From the IMG/VR virus record IMGVR_UViG_3300009158_000057, positions 1 through 58,382 of that record: a stretch of 58,382 bases of DNA. One strand, written 5' to 3'. Each line of letters starts with the position of its first letter. Position 1 is the first letter of the stretch. Source of the stretch: a virus. Below, in pieces: positions 14,764 through 23,628 of this stretch. Below the pieces are notes generated by a model. It was not told where the DNA came from and did not search any database. It saw nothing but the letters and a program-made list of their open reading frames with translations. A program made the translations under genes and the position numbers.

Positions 14764-15420
14764 TTATGCAAAGCTAGATGCAGTTTCCATTGCGATCCAA
14801 TAAGTCAGACCAGCAGCATCAAACTTAGCAATACGCTTGCTAGTTAGCTCAACAGTGTAATCATTCTGCATCATCTTGAGATTTTCGCTCTTGAAGATAA
14901 CATTGAACGTCTTATCAGTTGAACCGATTACGATGCTGAAACCGTCTACTGTTGGATTCTTCGTATTCGCAGCACTTAGAGTGATAGTATTGCCGTTACC
15001 AGAGACAATGATCTCAGGCAACTGTAGTACTGCACCGCCGCGCTGTACCTTACTTAGATCATCAGCCTTAAGCGTGAATGTTACTTCAGCAGCAGGCAAA
15101 GCAAACTCTGAAGTGGGAGCAGTCACGATGCTTGCTGGATCAGCATAGACATACTTCAGAGTGCTTTGATCAGACGAGATAGAAACAGAGTTGTCGCCAA
15201 ACGTTACTTCTGGCTTATCAAAGAGCGATAGCGCAGAAAGAAAACGCGATAGGTCATAGATTGCACATTCCTTATCGAATGTGTTATCTACCTCTGCTTT
15301 CGCCAGGACAGTCTTGTGTGCAGAAATACTACGCACAGTATTGCCTGGACGAAATAGAATACCAGGGTTAATTGAAGAAAAGTTCTTTAGTACGTTCAGT
15401 GTAGTTTCGCTTAGAATCAT
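14764..15420 (-). CDS. 45: Sliding clamp, gp45
   Basis: gp45 is the trimeric PCNA-like clamp that tethers gp43 to DNA and, in T4, also activates late transcription through gp55/gp33. The 218-aa protein (T4: 228) starts ILSETTLNVLKNFSSINPGI, as in T4-like clamps, and carries the two-domain pattern with an internal LSKVQRGGAVLQLPEIIV strand pair. The late TATAAATA promoters seen elsewhere in the window fit a clamp-activated late system. Confidence 0.93.
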   Translation of the reverse strand: MILSETTLNVLKNFSSINPGILFRPGNTVRSISAHKTVLAKAEVDNTFDKECAIYDLSRFLSALSLFDKPEVTFGDNSVSISSDQSTLKYVYADPASIVTAPTSEFALPAAEVTFTLKADDLSKVQRGGAVLQLPEIIVSGNGNTITLSAANTKNPTVDGFSIVIGSTDKTFNVIFKSENLKMMQNDYTVELTSKRIAKFDAAGLTYWIAMETASSFA

Positions 15421-15453
15421 TTTGCAGTCTCCTATAATATATAAAAATTAAAC

Positions 15454-16416
15454 TTACTTCTTGCTACCAAGTTTGGCTGGATCTGCTGTAGCAGCAACAC
15501 CGACTGATGCTAGATCAGCAAGAGTGCCACCGAACACGTATGTACCGACGTGCTGTAGACCCATCCATGGACACAACCAAATCTTTAGACCGATGTTACG
15601 TGCCCATTGACAGAACATGTAATCTTCAGATAGGTAACGCTTGGAATATTTGTTTCCATCTACATCATAGTCTACATCGTCGATAAAGTCAACAACTTCT
15701 TTTTGGGTAGCATTTGGGTTCTTTTCATAGAACTTTCGAATCTGCTTCTTGATGTAAGAGTGCTTGTTATCAATAAGAGCATCAAAGTACGTCATGATCT
15801 CACGCGAGCCGTCAAATGCTGCTGTACGTACATGATCTGGTCGATACATCAACTCAGGATATGCAGCAGCAAACTTCTCTAATGTTGACTTACGGAACAT
15901 CATAAAGCCTGTGCCTGATTCCATTACCTCTGCTGGTTCCATAAGAGACATTTGACCTGTACCATTTACCACGTTGAACACGTAGTCGCCGACAAACTTC
16001 TCTAGAACGTTAGGATCTTGATCGGCAGCACCCTTATCTACAGCAGTCTTGATCTTTTCCCATGAGATACACTTCTTGGGATATGGACCACAAATAACAT
16101 CATATTCACTTTCATCTGACTGTAGAGCAAGCATTGTGATAACGTCATTAGCATTGAAACCAATGTCACTGTCAATGAAGATCATATGCGTACAATCTGA
16201 ACGCATAAACTCATCACAGCAATAGTTTCTTGCGCGTGTGATTAATGACTCATTGAATAGGTAATAAAAACGAACTTCAATGCCATATCTTACTGCAAGG
16301 GCAGAAAGATCATTACATGACTTTGTAAACATACCCGCACACATACCACCATACATGGGTGTTGCTACGAATAGTTTTCGCTTTTGCAATTCTTCTACGG
16401 GAATTTTAATTTCCAT
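15454..16416 (-). CDS. GT-A type glycosyltransferase, 320 aa
   Basis: The N-terminus KLFVATPMYGGMC begins a Rossmann-like GT-A fold, and MIFIDSDIGF gives the metal-binding D-x-D at 82-84. Later come EDYMFCQWARNIGLKIW (an acidic ED motif before a helix, typical of GT-A acceptor sites) and a GLQHVGTYVFGG block. The C-terminal 25 residues are Ala-rich and low in complexity. It is the first of several sugar-transfer-like genes between gp45 and gp46. The acceptor could be DNA, a phage structural protein or host surface glycan; the sequence does not decide. Confidence 0.78.
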   Translation of the reverse strand: MEIKIPVEELQKRKLFVATPMYGGMCAGMFTKSCNDLSALAVRYGIEVRFYYLFNESLITRARNYCCDEFMRSDCTHMIFIDSDIGFNANDVITMLALQSDESEYDVICGPYPKKCISWEKIKTAVDKGAADQDPNVLEKFVGDYVFNVVNGTGQMSLMEPAEVMESGTGFMMFRKSTLEKFAAAYPELMYRPDHVRTAAFDGSREIMTYFDALIDNKHSYIKKQIRKFYEKNPNATQKEVVDFIDDVDYDVDGNKYSKRYLSEDYMFCQWARNIGLKIWLCPWMGLQHVGTYVFGGTLADLASVGVAATADPAKLGSKK

Positions 16417-16430
16417 TTTATATCCTCAAC

Positions 16431-17060
16431 TCAGTTATTTTTAACATTTAAAAAAACAGCATTACAATATCTTCCATTACCTAGTCCACAGTCTGACTTA
16501 ATTTCTGTAACTTCGTGTTTTGTATTACCAGATATCAGTATGATTCTATTGTTATTTATAGCAATCTTATGGCGTCTTTCTCCATTGAAAGAATGAAGTA
16601 TTACTTCTCCACCTTCAAATTCTTTAGGCTCTACATTAAAGTAATTGAGTATAGTGAATACTGTAGCATCACAATGTACTTTATAAAAGTCTGAATTTTC
16701 ATAATAAGAAAGAAGATGTGTTCTCATGTCACAAGCATAGAATATTTTATATAACGGATTCAAGCTTATTAGTTTAGCTTTTATTTCTGGTTTTTCAAAA
16801 TTCTCAAAACAATGCTTCATTAATGCAGAGTGCTGCCAGTTAACAAATACCTGTTCTAAGAAGATACCTTTTTTAGAGGCACCATAATCGCCTGTTGTAA
16901 TTGAAGTCGATGCACCTAAATTATCTAAGTCTGATTTAAGAATATTGGGTTTTGTCAGCCATTTTAACTCAGTCATTATCTGAGCCATTTGATCATAGGA
17001 ATAAAGACCATCAATTACAACGGCATCTACTCCATCTTGAATGTGTTCAAACTTTACCAT
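16431..17060 (-). CDS. 2OG-Fe(II) oxygenase, prolyl-hydroxylase-like, 209 aa
   Basis: The double-stranded beta-helix core has the iron ligands H129-x-D131 (YKVHCDATVF) and H182 (GNTKHEV), with Arg197 (GNGRYCN) as probable 2-oxoglutarate ligand. The strand FEGGEVILHSF fits the P4H superfamily. The substrate is unknown. It sits beside glycosyltransferases, so it may create a hydroxyl that is then glycosylated, on DNA or protein. It overlaps the end of the 99-aa gene by 14 bases. A TATAAATA on its own minus strand at 16553-16560 is internal and may be chance. Confidence 0.78.
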   Translation of the reverse strand: MVKFEHIQDGVDAVVIDGLYSYDQMAQIMTELKWLTKPNILKSDLDNLGASTSITTGDYGASKKGIFLEQVFVNWQHSALMKHCFENFEKPEIKAKLISLNPLYKIFYACDMRTHLLSYYENSDFYKVHCDATVFTILNYFNVEPKEFEGGEVILHSFNGERRHKIAINNNRIILISGNTKHEVTEIKSDCGLGNGRYCNAVFLNVKNN

Positions 17061-17346
17061 TATTTTCTAGTTCATGTACATGCAATTGTATAATAGCATA
17101 ATGAATTACTTTTAGCAAGTCACTTCGCCAATCTTTTGGCGAACCTTTACGACCATAACGTTGTGCATACTTGAGAACATTACCGATGCAGAAGCCAGTA
17201 CCGTGGCCACCATCAATGATGAACTCTGTTGCTTGATACTTGTTCTGAGAATAATGCTGACCATACGTTGCGTCAATGTATGAAGCAATCTCTGCTAGAG
17301 ATTTATCTTCATTGTATTTGTATTGTGTTGTCACAGTTTTAACCAT
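17047..17346 (-). CDS. DUF3310-like small protein, 99 aa
   Basis: The segment FCIGNVLKYAQRYGRKGSPKDWRSDLLKVIHYAIIQLH matches the pattern of DUF3310 (phage proteins often labelled nucleotide kinase-like): a GNvlKY helix, a Gly/Lys-rich turn, a D-L-x-K-a helix. The biochemical function of the family is not established. A late-promoter sequence TATAAATA (17371-17378) lies about 25 bases upstream of its ATG. Confidence 0.7.
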   Translation of the reverse strand: MVKTVTTQYKYNEDKSLAEIASYIDATYGQHYSQNKYQATEFIIDGGHGTGFCIGNVLKYAQRYGRKGSPKDWRSDLLKVIHYAIIQLHVHELENNGKV

Positions 17347-17370
17347 AATATACTTTTCCTCTGTATAATG

Positions 17371-17378
17371 TATTTATA
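17371..17378 (-). promoter_or_regulatory. T4-type late promoter, TATAAATA
   Basis: The minus strand reads TATAAATA about 25 bases before the ATG at 17346, overlapping the stop codon of the upstream gene. The match is perfect and the position suits the DUF3310-like gene and the oxygenase behind it. Confidence 0.6.
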
Positions 17379-18228
17379 GATATTCTAAGAATGGATTGTC
17401 GTTATCTACTCTTTTTTTAAATGCTTTACTCCATAGAATTTTTGATTTACCAAAATCTCTAAACCCACCAGAAGTTCTTTTGCCGTCTTCGTCATACAGA
17501 ATAGTAAAGATTCCTGGGAACATTGATTCTAAAATCTTATGATCACGTAATGTATTTTCATATGTTTGTTCGTCCCAGATAGCAGACTTCATATCTTTCT
17601 TATGTGCGCTGTTATTGAAAACAATAAATTCTTGACTGACACGATTTCCATATCCTCTATTCAAAAGGCTTAAAAGAAATAGTACGTCCTCTGCTACTTT
17701 AATTTTTGTAAGTTCTAATTCAGGCAAAACATCTTTAAAGTGTTTACCATTAATCCACAAAGCACTACTCAAAGAAGAATTTTCAGAGTACGGCTTATCT
17801 TGTGGTGGATTCTCACTAAGACCACAACCACAAACTGTTACTTCTTTATCGTCTAGCCAGTTGTCATATAGATCAAACATCTGAAGTACATCATCTTGTG
17901 TAGCTTTACGCTTGGACATTTCCATGTTAGATATACGAGTCCAGTATTTGGCATTTCTTCTACCAAATTCAACATCGTCATCTAAAACCGCATATTTAAT
18001 ATCTTGTCCAGCTTCGTAAATAATTTTACGTGTTTTCGAAATACAATAATAGTCATTAAGATTTACTTCTTCTGGTAAGACAAGATAATCACAATCGTAG
18101 TTGTACTTGTCTTTTTCCCAAGACTGTACAACCATTGTGACACGTTTCTTTAATTCATCTGGAAGATGGTTGAACGTAATTTGATTATCTACGCGATTAA
18201 CAGTAGGTATAAAAATACGTTCAATCAT
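17374..18228 (-). CDS. Glycosyltransferase-like protein, 284 aa
   Basis: The protein begins RIFIPTVNRVDNQITFNHLP, followed by SKTRKIIYEAG and KYAVLDDDVEF with an Asp-Asp-Asp metal site at 83-85. This is the layout of the widespread phage GT-A-like proteins related to TET-associated glycosyltransferases. A later KVAEDVLFLLSLLNRGYGN block supplies the second acidic motif. Its ATG overlaps the stop of the next gene's product (TAGT-like) in ATGA form, so the two are co-translated and may act together or in sequence. Confidence 0.7.
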   Translation of the reverse strand: MIERIFIPTVNRVDNQITFNHLPDELKKRVTMVVQSWEKDKYNYDCDYLVLPEEVNLNDYYCISKTRKIIYEAGQDIKYAVLDDDVEFGRRNAKYWTRISNMEMSKRKATQDDVLQMFDLYDNWLDDKEVTVCGCGLSENPPQDKPYSENSSLSSALWINGKHFKDVLPELELTKIKVAEDVLFLLSLLNRGYGNRVSQEFIVFNNSAHKKDMKSAIWDEQTYENTLRDHKILESMFPGIFTILYDEDGKRTSGGFRDFGKSKILWSKAFKKRVDNDNPFLEYL

Positions 18229-19142
18229 TCAATATCTTCCTTTTTTAATTTAACTAGTTTCATACCATAGTTATCAACTTTAGCAAAACTGTTCAATTCA
18301 ACGTTCTGTTTTAAACGTAACTTGTTTTTCTTGAACGGACTATAGTCAACGTAATGATGCCATCTGCCGTAGCGCCAGACCATCGTGGCAACGTCTGGAT
18401 GCAAATCGACTAGCATCTGTGACTTGTTGACTGTCCCCTCTGGATTAAGCTGGCCGTCTCTCCACTTGCTTTTGTCTTGAGTGCCTTCAGCGTGATAGAA
18501 CTCAGCAGTGTTGCCACCTTTGACAGTCTGTGTAGCAGCTTTACCTTGCAAGAAAGCATTGAACTGAATTGTGCAATCACCATCTTTGAGTACACGTAGG
18601 CAGATATCGGTGTCTTCGTTGTAACGACCACGCCAGCGATACTTGCAGTCATTCGAGATTAACAAGCAAGAATAAATGCGAGTATTTTTTACGTAAGGTG
18701 GGTACTTTTGATTTGGTGCAATGAAGAACCGATACTGAAAGCCAGAGATAGGCACATTCTCATATCTATCAACAAAGTCTTCTGCTGCTTTGAAGATAGC
18801 ACCAGACTCGACACGAATACGAATGTTTTCATTTAGACGATAAAAATCTACAATGTTATCATCTAACACCCAATGCTTTTCAGCACCGATAGAGATAGCA
18901 TGATCCCAACACCAGTTTCTAGCACGACCAGGTCCATCACCATGATTGCTAAACGGCGCAACTAGTAACGTAACATAATCACGAATACCAAAATTATCTA
19001 GTGCAGCTTCGTAAGGTTCTTTGTCTTGCGGTTCAATTGCAATGTAATGATTAACTTTCATTCTAGACAATGATCTAGAAGTCAACATAGAGTCGGCACG
19101 ACCCTTGCTGATAATGTAGACTGGATTCTTTGGATTAGTCAT
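18225..19142 (-). CDS. TET-associated glycosyltransferase-like protein (TAGT), 305 aa
   Basis: The start at 19142 (MTNPKNPVYIISKGRAD) is preferred over upstream in-frame starts because of a GGTGGA ribosome site and the short overlap with the previous gene. The sequence follows the TAGT pattern: PVYIISKGR near the N-terminus, YIAIEPQDKEPYEAA, GPGRARNWCWDHAISIGA, then WVLDDNIVDFYRLN with Asp94/Asp95, and EDTDICLRVLKDG. The family was described as predicted transferase for sugars on oxidised pyrimidines in phage DNA. The modification itself is not shown by the sequence; an upstream base-modifying enzyme would have to be encoded elsewhere or be the 16431-17060 oxygenase. Confidence 0.75.
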   Translation of the reverse strand: MTNPKNPVYIISKGRADSMLTSRSLSRMKVNHYIAIEPQDKEPYEAALDNFGIRDYVTLLVAPFSNHGDGPGRARNWCWDHAISIGAEKHWVLDDNIVDFYRLNENIRIRVESGAIFKAAEDFVDRYENVPISGFQYRFFIAPNQKYPPYVKNTRIYSCLLISNDCKYRWRGRYNEDTDICLRVLKDGDCTIQFNAFLQGKAATQTVKGGNTAEFYHAEGTQDKSKWRDGQLNPEGTVNKSQMLVDLHPDVATMVWRYGRWHHYVDYSPFKKNKLRLKQNVELNSFAKVDNYGMKLVKLKKEDIE

Positions 19143-19479
19143 TCGTTTCAATCCACCTACGTAGTGCATTTGCTTCACGATCAAGCTTTGGATGCCAAAT
19201 GCTTTTTGTCTTGTCAGTCAAAGACTGATCAATAAGCTTTGAGAATTCCTTATAGTCTTCTTCATTACGAAAATGAACATAGATGGTCTTGTACGCTGGA
19301 TTTTCTTCTTGCTTGAATTCGGGCATTCCAACCCAATGTTTTTTCCATTCCTTGTCAGTAGATTGCTCTAGTTCTGGCAACAAATCAAGAAACGGCGACT
19401 CTTCTTCAGCAGTGGGTTCTTTTACACCAATAAGACTTTCGTACTGTGTTGTTTCGTCAACTTTAACTTCGTCTGTCAT
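19135..19479 (-). CDS. Conserved phage protein of unknown function, 114 aa
   Basis: The start at 19479 follows GGAG at 6 bases; the frame extends to 19491 only through TTG. The acidic N-terminal third is probably unstructured. The C-terminal part (WVGMPEFKQEENPAYKTI, VHFRNEEDYKEFSKLI, TKSIWHPK) matches a small conserved phage domain that I have seen as a neighbour of DNA-modification or ParB-like genes, but I cannot name it securely. It is coupled by an 8-base overlap to the TAGT-like gene, which supports functional linkage. Confidence 0.7.
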   Translation of the reverse strand: MTDEVKVDETTQYESLIGVKEPTAEEESPFLDLLPELEQSTDKEWKKHWVGMPEFKQEENPAYKTIYVHFRNEEDYKEFSKLIDQSLTDKTKSIWHPKLDREANALRRWIETND

Positions 19480-19494
19480 AACAATCTCCAAATA

Positions 19495-20004
19495 TTACTT
19501 TGTTCTCGCAAGGATCTTTTCGTATGCTTTACGTGCCTTCTTTGCCTTTTCCTTGTGATAAGGATGAGCGCGGTCTAAATGAACAATACCATTGAGATGA
19601 TCTAGTTCATGTAGAAAGCAACGTGCAGTCATACCGTCAAATTTTTCAGTCTTAGTCTCACCATTGGGCATAGTGAAACGAACTCTTAGCATCTTTGGTC
19701 GCTTGATCTTTACAACCAAGCCAGGATAGCTTAAGCAGCCTTCATCAAGATACACCATTTCACTTGTGCTGTCAACTACTTTCGGATTAAAACATGCATT
19801 GATCGGACTACCAGTGAGTACAAATACTCTGTATGGTAAGCCAACTTGATTAGCAGCAAGACCTAGACCTTTGTTTTCGATCATAGTCTCTGCTAGGTCT
19901 TTTGCTAACTGAATAGGATCAATAGGAGGATTTGTAAAATCAAAATCTTCCATCTTCTGTTTTAGAATAAGGTTAGACGCATCTACTAGTTTGAGAATTG
20001 CCAT
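19495..20004 (-). CDS. Peptide deformylase
   Basis: Peptide deformylase removes the formyl group from new N-termini. All three family motifs are present: GLAANQVG (48-55), EGCLSYPG with metal-binding Cys90, and HELDH (132-136) with the two His ligands and catalytic Glu133. At 169 aa with a short basic C-terminal tail, it should be active. Phage deformylases are known in cyanophages, where they may favour turnover of host photosystem subunits. Its ATG shares one base with the stop of the MazG-like gene. Confidence 0.94.
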   Translation of the reverse strand: MAILKLVDASNLILKQKMEDFDFTNPPIDPIQLAKDLAETMIENKGLGLAANQVGLPYRVFVLTGSPINACFNPKVVDSTSEMVYLDEGCLSYPGLVVKIKRPKMLRVRFTMPNGETKTEKFDGMTARCFLHELDHLNGIVHLDRAHPYHKEKAKKARKAYEKILARTK

Positions 20005-20630
20005 TAGAACTTCTTCCCACCTTCTGCTTCACGATTCTTTAGCTGATGATCTGCGCGTGTTCTGTTGTACTCATGCTTCTCTGCTAGAGCGCCGGCAACG
20101 TCATAGCCCTCACGACCAGCTAGATCAAGAATACGAATGATGCAGTCAGCAAGTTCAACTTCTGGCATAGGACGATGTGTTAGATGATCGTCCCACAAGT
20201 CTTTGCGGGCGCCCTCTAGTGCTTCTGATAGTTCAGAGTGACATAGAGCAATCATTGTACCAAAGTCGCGTGGCTTATTATGCCAACCCATTTGCTTTGA
20301 TTGATTATACAGCTTCTTTTGAATATTTGCAAGAGTCAAGACTTCTTCTAGTGTAATCAAATTATCTTGTGTTTCTTCTGGCTCTGGTGTCTTTTCTTCA
20401 GTTTGAATGTAATTGTAATCTACAATATTACCTACGCCGATAGACCATTTTGATGGATCATACTGCATTGAATAATTCAATCCTGCTACTGAACTAGAAT
20501 ACCCTAGTGAAGCTGCCGGTACTGTGATTACTCCACCTGGAATCACAACGTCATCAAGCTTAATCGTATAAGAGCTATTAAAATCTGTTAGATTATAATT
20601 GGTAACATTGATATCTGTATTGCTTGTCAT
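20004..20630 (-). CDS. MazG-like pyrophosphohydrolase with an unusual N-terminal extension
   Basis: The C-terminal about 115 residues form an all-alpha NTP pyrophosphatase: GWHNKPRDFGTMIALCHSELSEALEGARK, then EVELADCIIRILDLAG, giving the E-x-x-E and E-x-x-D metal sites. MazG-like proteins hydrolyse NTPs or alter host stress nucleotides, and may recycle nucleotides for phage DNA. The first about 85 residues are atypical: a beta-rich, Ser/Thr/Val-rich sequence (YTIKLDDVVIPGGVITVPAA, SSVAGLNYSMQYD) resembling a structural or adhesion domain, joined by a Glu/Pro linker. I could not match it. The fusion looks genuine, since the frame is continuous from a good start at 20630. Confidence 0.8.
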   Translation of the reverse strand: MTSNTDINVTNYNLTDFNSSYTIKLDDVVIPGGVITVPAASLGYSSSVAGLNYSMQYDPSKWSIGVGNIVDYNYIQTEEKTPEPEETQDNLITLEEVLTLANIQKKLYNQSKQMGWHNKPRDFGTMIALCHSELSEALEGARKDLWDDHLTHRPMPEVELADCIIRILDLAGREGYDVAGALAEKHEYNRTRADHQLKNREAEGGKKF

Positions 20631-20640
20631 AATATATCTC

Positions 20641-22359
20641 CTAGTTGTTTGCTATCTGGCTAAAGTTTTTTACTTTTTCAAATTTAATCACACTAGAGAA
20701 CTTATCAAATAGTTGATCTCCCTTGTGACTAATAATGAATACGTTGGTGTCTGCTGTCACTGAACTTAGAATCTTAAAGAACTCTTCTGTACCTGAAGTA
20801 TCAAGAGAGCTATCAAACACTTCGTCCATAATCAACAGATTTGTGCTGGCGCTGTTACGTAACTTAGATACTGCTCTCCATGTGAAGAGCAACGACAAGT
20901 CAATACGCATTTTCTCGCCTTCAGAGAATGAACCATATGTAAACTCGTCTCTAAACCTAGACTTAATCTTCTCATCAAAGTTTTCGTCTAATTCAAATTG
21001 AACAAAGAAGTCCATTGCAGCAAGGTACTTGTTGATCAACTTGTTCATCACAGGCACATACTGCTTGATGATCTTTGTTTTAATACCACCGTCTTTCAAT
21101 AGAAGCGCAGCAGTACTGAGTAATGTTCTTGCGTTGGTCAGTTTTTCTTTTTCTGTTTCAATCTCAACTAGCTCTGCTTTGGCAGCATTTAACTCGGTAG
21201 CATCTGTCTCAATCTTTTTTTGCTGAACATTAAGATTGGTTATTTCTTTCTGTAGTTCTGCGTTGTATCGTGTATACATTGCAATCTTGTTGTTGCAGTC
21301 ATTAATCTCTGCATACAGAAGGTCAATCTGATCCTGAGCAGTTTCAATTTCTTTAAGACGAACATCTACCCTGTCTTGTTCTTCTTTTAACTTCACAATC
21401 GCGTCAGTCAATTCTTTAGACTTATTGCGGCCCTCTTCGAGCTTATATGATTTTATTCCAGCTTCAATATCTTGAGTACAGGTAGGACACTCATCGTGCT
21501 TCTCAAAAAAGTCAATATGCTTGGAGCAGTCTGTGATCTTATACTGCAATTCAGACTGAAGAGAGTTGATCTTCTTTAGCTTAGATATAAGCTTTGTCTG
21601 ATCGGCAACAACTGGAGTATAATCACCAAGCTTTCTTGCTGAATCGTCACGTGAGATTGTTACCTCTTCGATCATGAAGTTGTGTTCATTGATCTTGTTC
21701 TGCTTGATCTCTATGATCTCGTCATTGTTTTGGCGCATAGACTCAATGTGCCTTTTATTCAATTGAATCTTTTGCTCACACAACGATATTCTTGTAGCAC
21801 ATGCGGCGATATCGTCCTTGTTCTTCTGAACTCTGTCTTTCAAAAGAATATTCATTGTAGAAAAGATTTGAATATCTAGCAAGTCTTCGATGAACTCACG
21901 CCTAGATGCTGCTGGTAGCTGCATGAACGGTACAAATGTAGAAGAACCTAGTGTAATGATCTGTGAGAAAGACTTGTGCGTTAGACGCAGAATGTTCTTC
22001 TCTAGAATTTCTTGATAGTCTTTAGATGCTGCTTCTTGATTAAGCAGCACACCATCGACAAGAATCTCAAACACAGCAGGCTTTAGACCTCTGCGAATAA
22101 AATACTCTTTTTTACCAATAGAGAATTCAATTTCAACAATAAGATTTTTGTTGTTGATAGAATTAACTAGCAGTGGCTTATTGATCTTACGGAATGGTTT
22201 ACCATACAGCGCAAAAGAAATAGCCTCAACAAAAGTAGACTTACCACTGCCATTCTCGCCAATGATTAGCGTAGAAGACGACTGATTAAGTTTGACTTCT
22301 GTAAAGACGTTTCCTGTTGAGAGTAAGTTCTTCCAACGTACTGTTTTAAAATATATCAC
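20641..22359 (-). CDS. 46: Recombination endonuclease subunit gp46 (SbcC/Rad50-like)
   Basis: gp46 is the SMC-like ATPase partner of gp47; together they resect DNA ends for recombination-dependent replication and degrade host DNA. The 572-aa protein has Walker A GENGSGKST (34-42), long coiled-coil arms, a zinc-hook CPTC near residue 283 and the signature SEGEKMRIDLSLLF with Walker B LLIMDEVFD near the C-terminus. The length matches T4 gp46 (560). It overlaps gp47 by 4 bases (ATGA). Confidence 0.96.
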   Translation of the reverse strand: MIYFKTVRWKNLLSTGNVFTEVKLNQSSSTLIIGENGSGKSTFVEAISFALYGKPFRKINKPLLVNSINNKNLIVEIEFSIGKKEYFIRRGLKPAVFEILVDGVLLNQEAASKDYQEILEKNILRLTHKSFSQIITLGSSTFVPFMQLPAASRREFIEDLLDIQIFSTMNILLKDRVQKNKDDIAACATRISLCEQKIQLNKRHIESMRQNNDEIIEIKQNKINEHNFMIEEVTISRDDSARKLGDYTPVVADQTKLISKLKKINSLQSELQYKITDCSKHIDFFEKHDECPTCTQDIEAGIKSYKLEEGRNKSKELTDAIVKLKEEQDRVDVRLKEIETAQDQIDLLYAEINDCNNKIAMYTRYNAELQKEITNLNVQQKKIETDATELNAAKAELVEIETEKEKLTNARTLLSTAALLLKDGGIKTKIIKQYVPVMNKLINKYLAAMDFFVQFELDENFDEKIKSRFRDEFTYGSFSEGEKMRIDLSLLFTWRAVSKLRNSASTNLLIMDEVFDSSLDTSGTEEFFKILSSVTADTNVFIISHKGDQLFDKFSSVIKFEKVKNFSQIANN

Positions 22360-23417
22360 TCTATCGACAATGCCTCTTCATATAGCGAGCGCATCAAATC
22401 ATCTAATGCCGCTTTGTCTGCATCTAATTCTAGATTGTCAACATACTTACGTAAGATTGTAAGCGTGTCTTCTGTTTCATTCACAATGTTATCATCGCTC
22501 TCTAAGTTCAAGTTGAGATGATCGTCCACGACTTGAATGTTAACTGTACCTGCTTTTTCAAGCTTATCAATAAACATATCAAACCAGTATGGATTGTTCT
22601 TTGCTTTTACGATAACTTTGACATACGTGTTCTTGTATACGGAGAAGTCTTGTTCGACAAGCGCATTTAAGGTTGTATCTGTGTCATCGTAGATAAGCTT
22701 AAAGAACATTCTATATGGATTCTCTACAAATGTCAACTCTCTTGTTTCGGTATCAAAAATATGAAAGCCTTTAGTGTCATTGTAATCTGACCAGGTCATC
22801 TCATACGGGCAACCTAGATAATGAATGTTACCACGTGAAGACTTGTGGTGATAGTGACCAGAGCAGACAACATCAAACTTCTGAAACACGCCTGAGTCCA
22901 TACCATCGTCATGAACTGCACCCTTGTACATCTCGAAGCCACCTAGTTCTAAGTGACCGAAAACAATCTGTGCATCAGTCTTGGCAATGAGTTCCATGGT
23001 CTGATCATAGTTGTCATCACAAATCCACGGCACAAGCAATATCTTTGTATCATCATACACAACTTCTTTAGGTTCTGCAACAGTCTTGACGTTGCTGTAT
23101 TCTTTAAGCAGTAGATCAAGCGCATTGATCGACAATGTGTTGCGATACGGAATAACGTGGTTGCCTACGATAGAAGTGATGTTCAGTTTCCTGTTTACCA
23201 TTTCTTCGTAATAGTACTTCTTTGCCCTACTCAACGAGTAGAAGCTAATGTATTTTCTACGATCAAAAGTATCACCAAGATCAATGATCTCAGAGATGTT
23301 GTTGTCGCTCAGGTAAGGAAAGAAAAACTCTGTATAAAACTTTTCAAAGAAATCATGAAACACAGGGCTGTCATTCCTAACACCAAAGTGTTGGTCTGTA
23401 ATCAGCGCAATCTTCAT
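22356..23417 (-). CDS. 47: Recombination endonuclease subunit gp47 (SbcD/Mre11-like)
   Basis: gp47 is the metal-dependent nuclease of the gp46/47 complex. The calcineurin-like phosphoesterase motifs appear in order: TDQHFG (Asp8, His10), IDLGDTFDRR, IVGNHVIPYRN, VFGHLELGG and VCSGHYHHKS. The C-terminal third contains the gp46-binding helices. At 353 aa it is close to T4 gp47 (339). The gene lies in the order 55-x-47-46 on the minus strand, as in T4-like cyanophages. Confidence 0.96.
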   Translation of the reverse strand: MKIALITDQHFGVRNDSPVFHDFFEKFYTEFFFPYLSDNNISEIIDLGDTFDRRKYISFYSLSRAKKYYYEEMVNRKLNITSIVGNHVIPYRNTLSINALDLLLKEYSNVKTVAEPKEVVYDDTKILLVPWICDDNYDQTMELIAKTDAQIVFGHLELGGFEMYKGAVHDDGMDSGVFQKFDVVCSGHYHHKSSRGNIHYLGCPYEMTWSDYNDTKGFHIFDTETRELTFVENPYRMFFKLIYDDTDTTLNALVEQDFSVYKNTYVKVIVKAKNNPYWFDMFIDKLEKAGTVNIQVVDDHLNLNLESDDNIVNETEDTLTILRKYVDNLELDADKAALDDLMRSLYEEALSIE

Positions 23418-23418
23418 A

Positions 23419-23628
23419 TTAGCGTTTCTTTTGTTTGAAGGAAGGTGTTTTCATGTTGAGCATAGCTACCTGTGAGTCATAGGTTTTAATTGCAAGCTCA
23501 CAGCACTTACGAATATCGTCTACGCTACGCTTATAGTTCTCACGGGTGTTGCGTGAATTCTTTTCATTAAAAAGTTCAGTTAACATATGAGTAATGATCG
23601 GTGGCATATTGTTATCAATATTAAACAT
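23419..23628 (-). CDS. Hypothetical protein between gp55 and gp47, 69 aa
   Basis: This small basic helical protein has HMLTELFNEKNSRNTRENYK, then a Cys-containing helix (RKCCELAIKTYD) and a Lys-rich tail. It overlaps the end of the gp55 gene by 8 bases and ends one base before gp47. T4-like phages often have small genes here (T4 47.1 region), but I see no sequence match to a named one. The function is unknown. Confidence 0.7.
   Translation of the reverse strand: MFNIDNNMPPIITHMLTELFNEKNSRNTRENYKRSVDDIRKCCELAIKTYDSQVAMLNMKTPSFKQKKR

Noticed and set aside
16553-16560. Internal TATAAATA as late promoter
   Set aside because: It lies inside the oxygenase coding sequence, about 140 bases from the next start; an AT-rich 8-mer is expected by chance. 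The similar site at 50226-50233 was set aside for the same reason.
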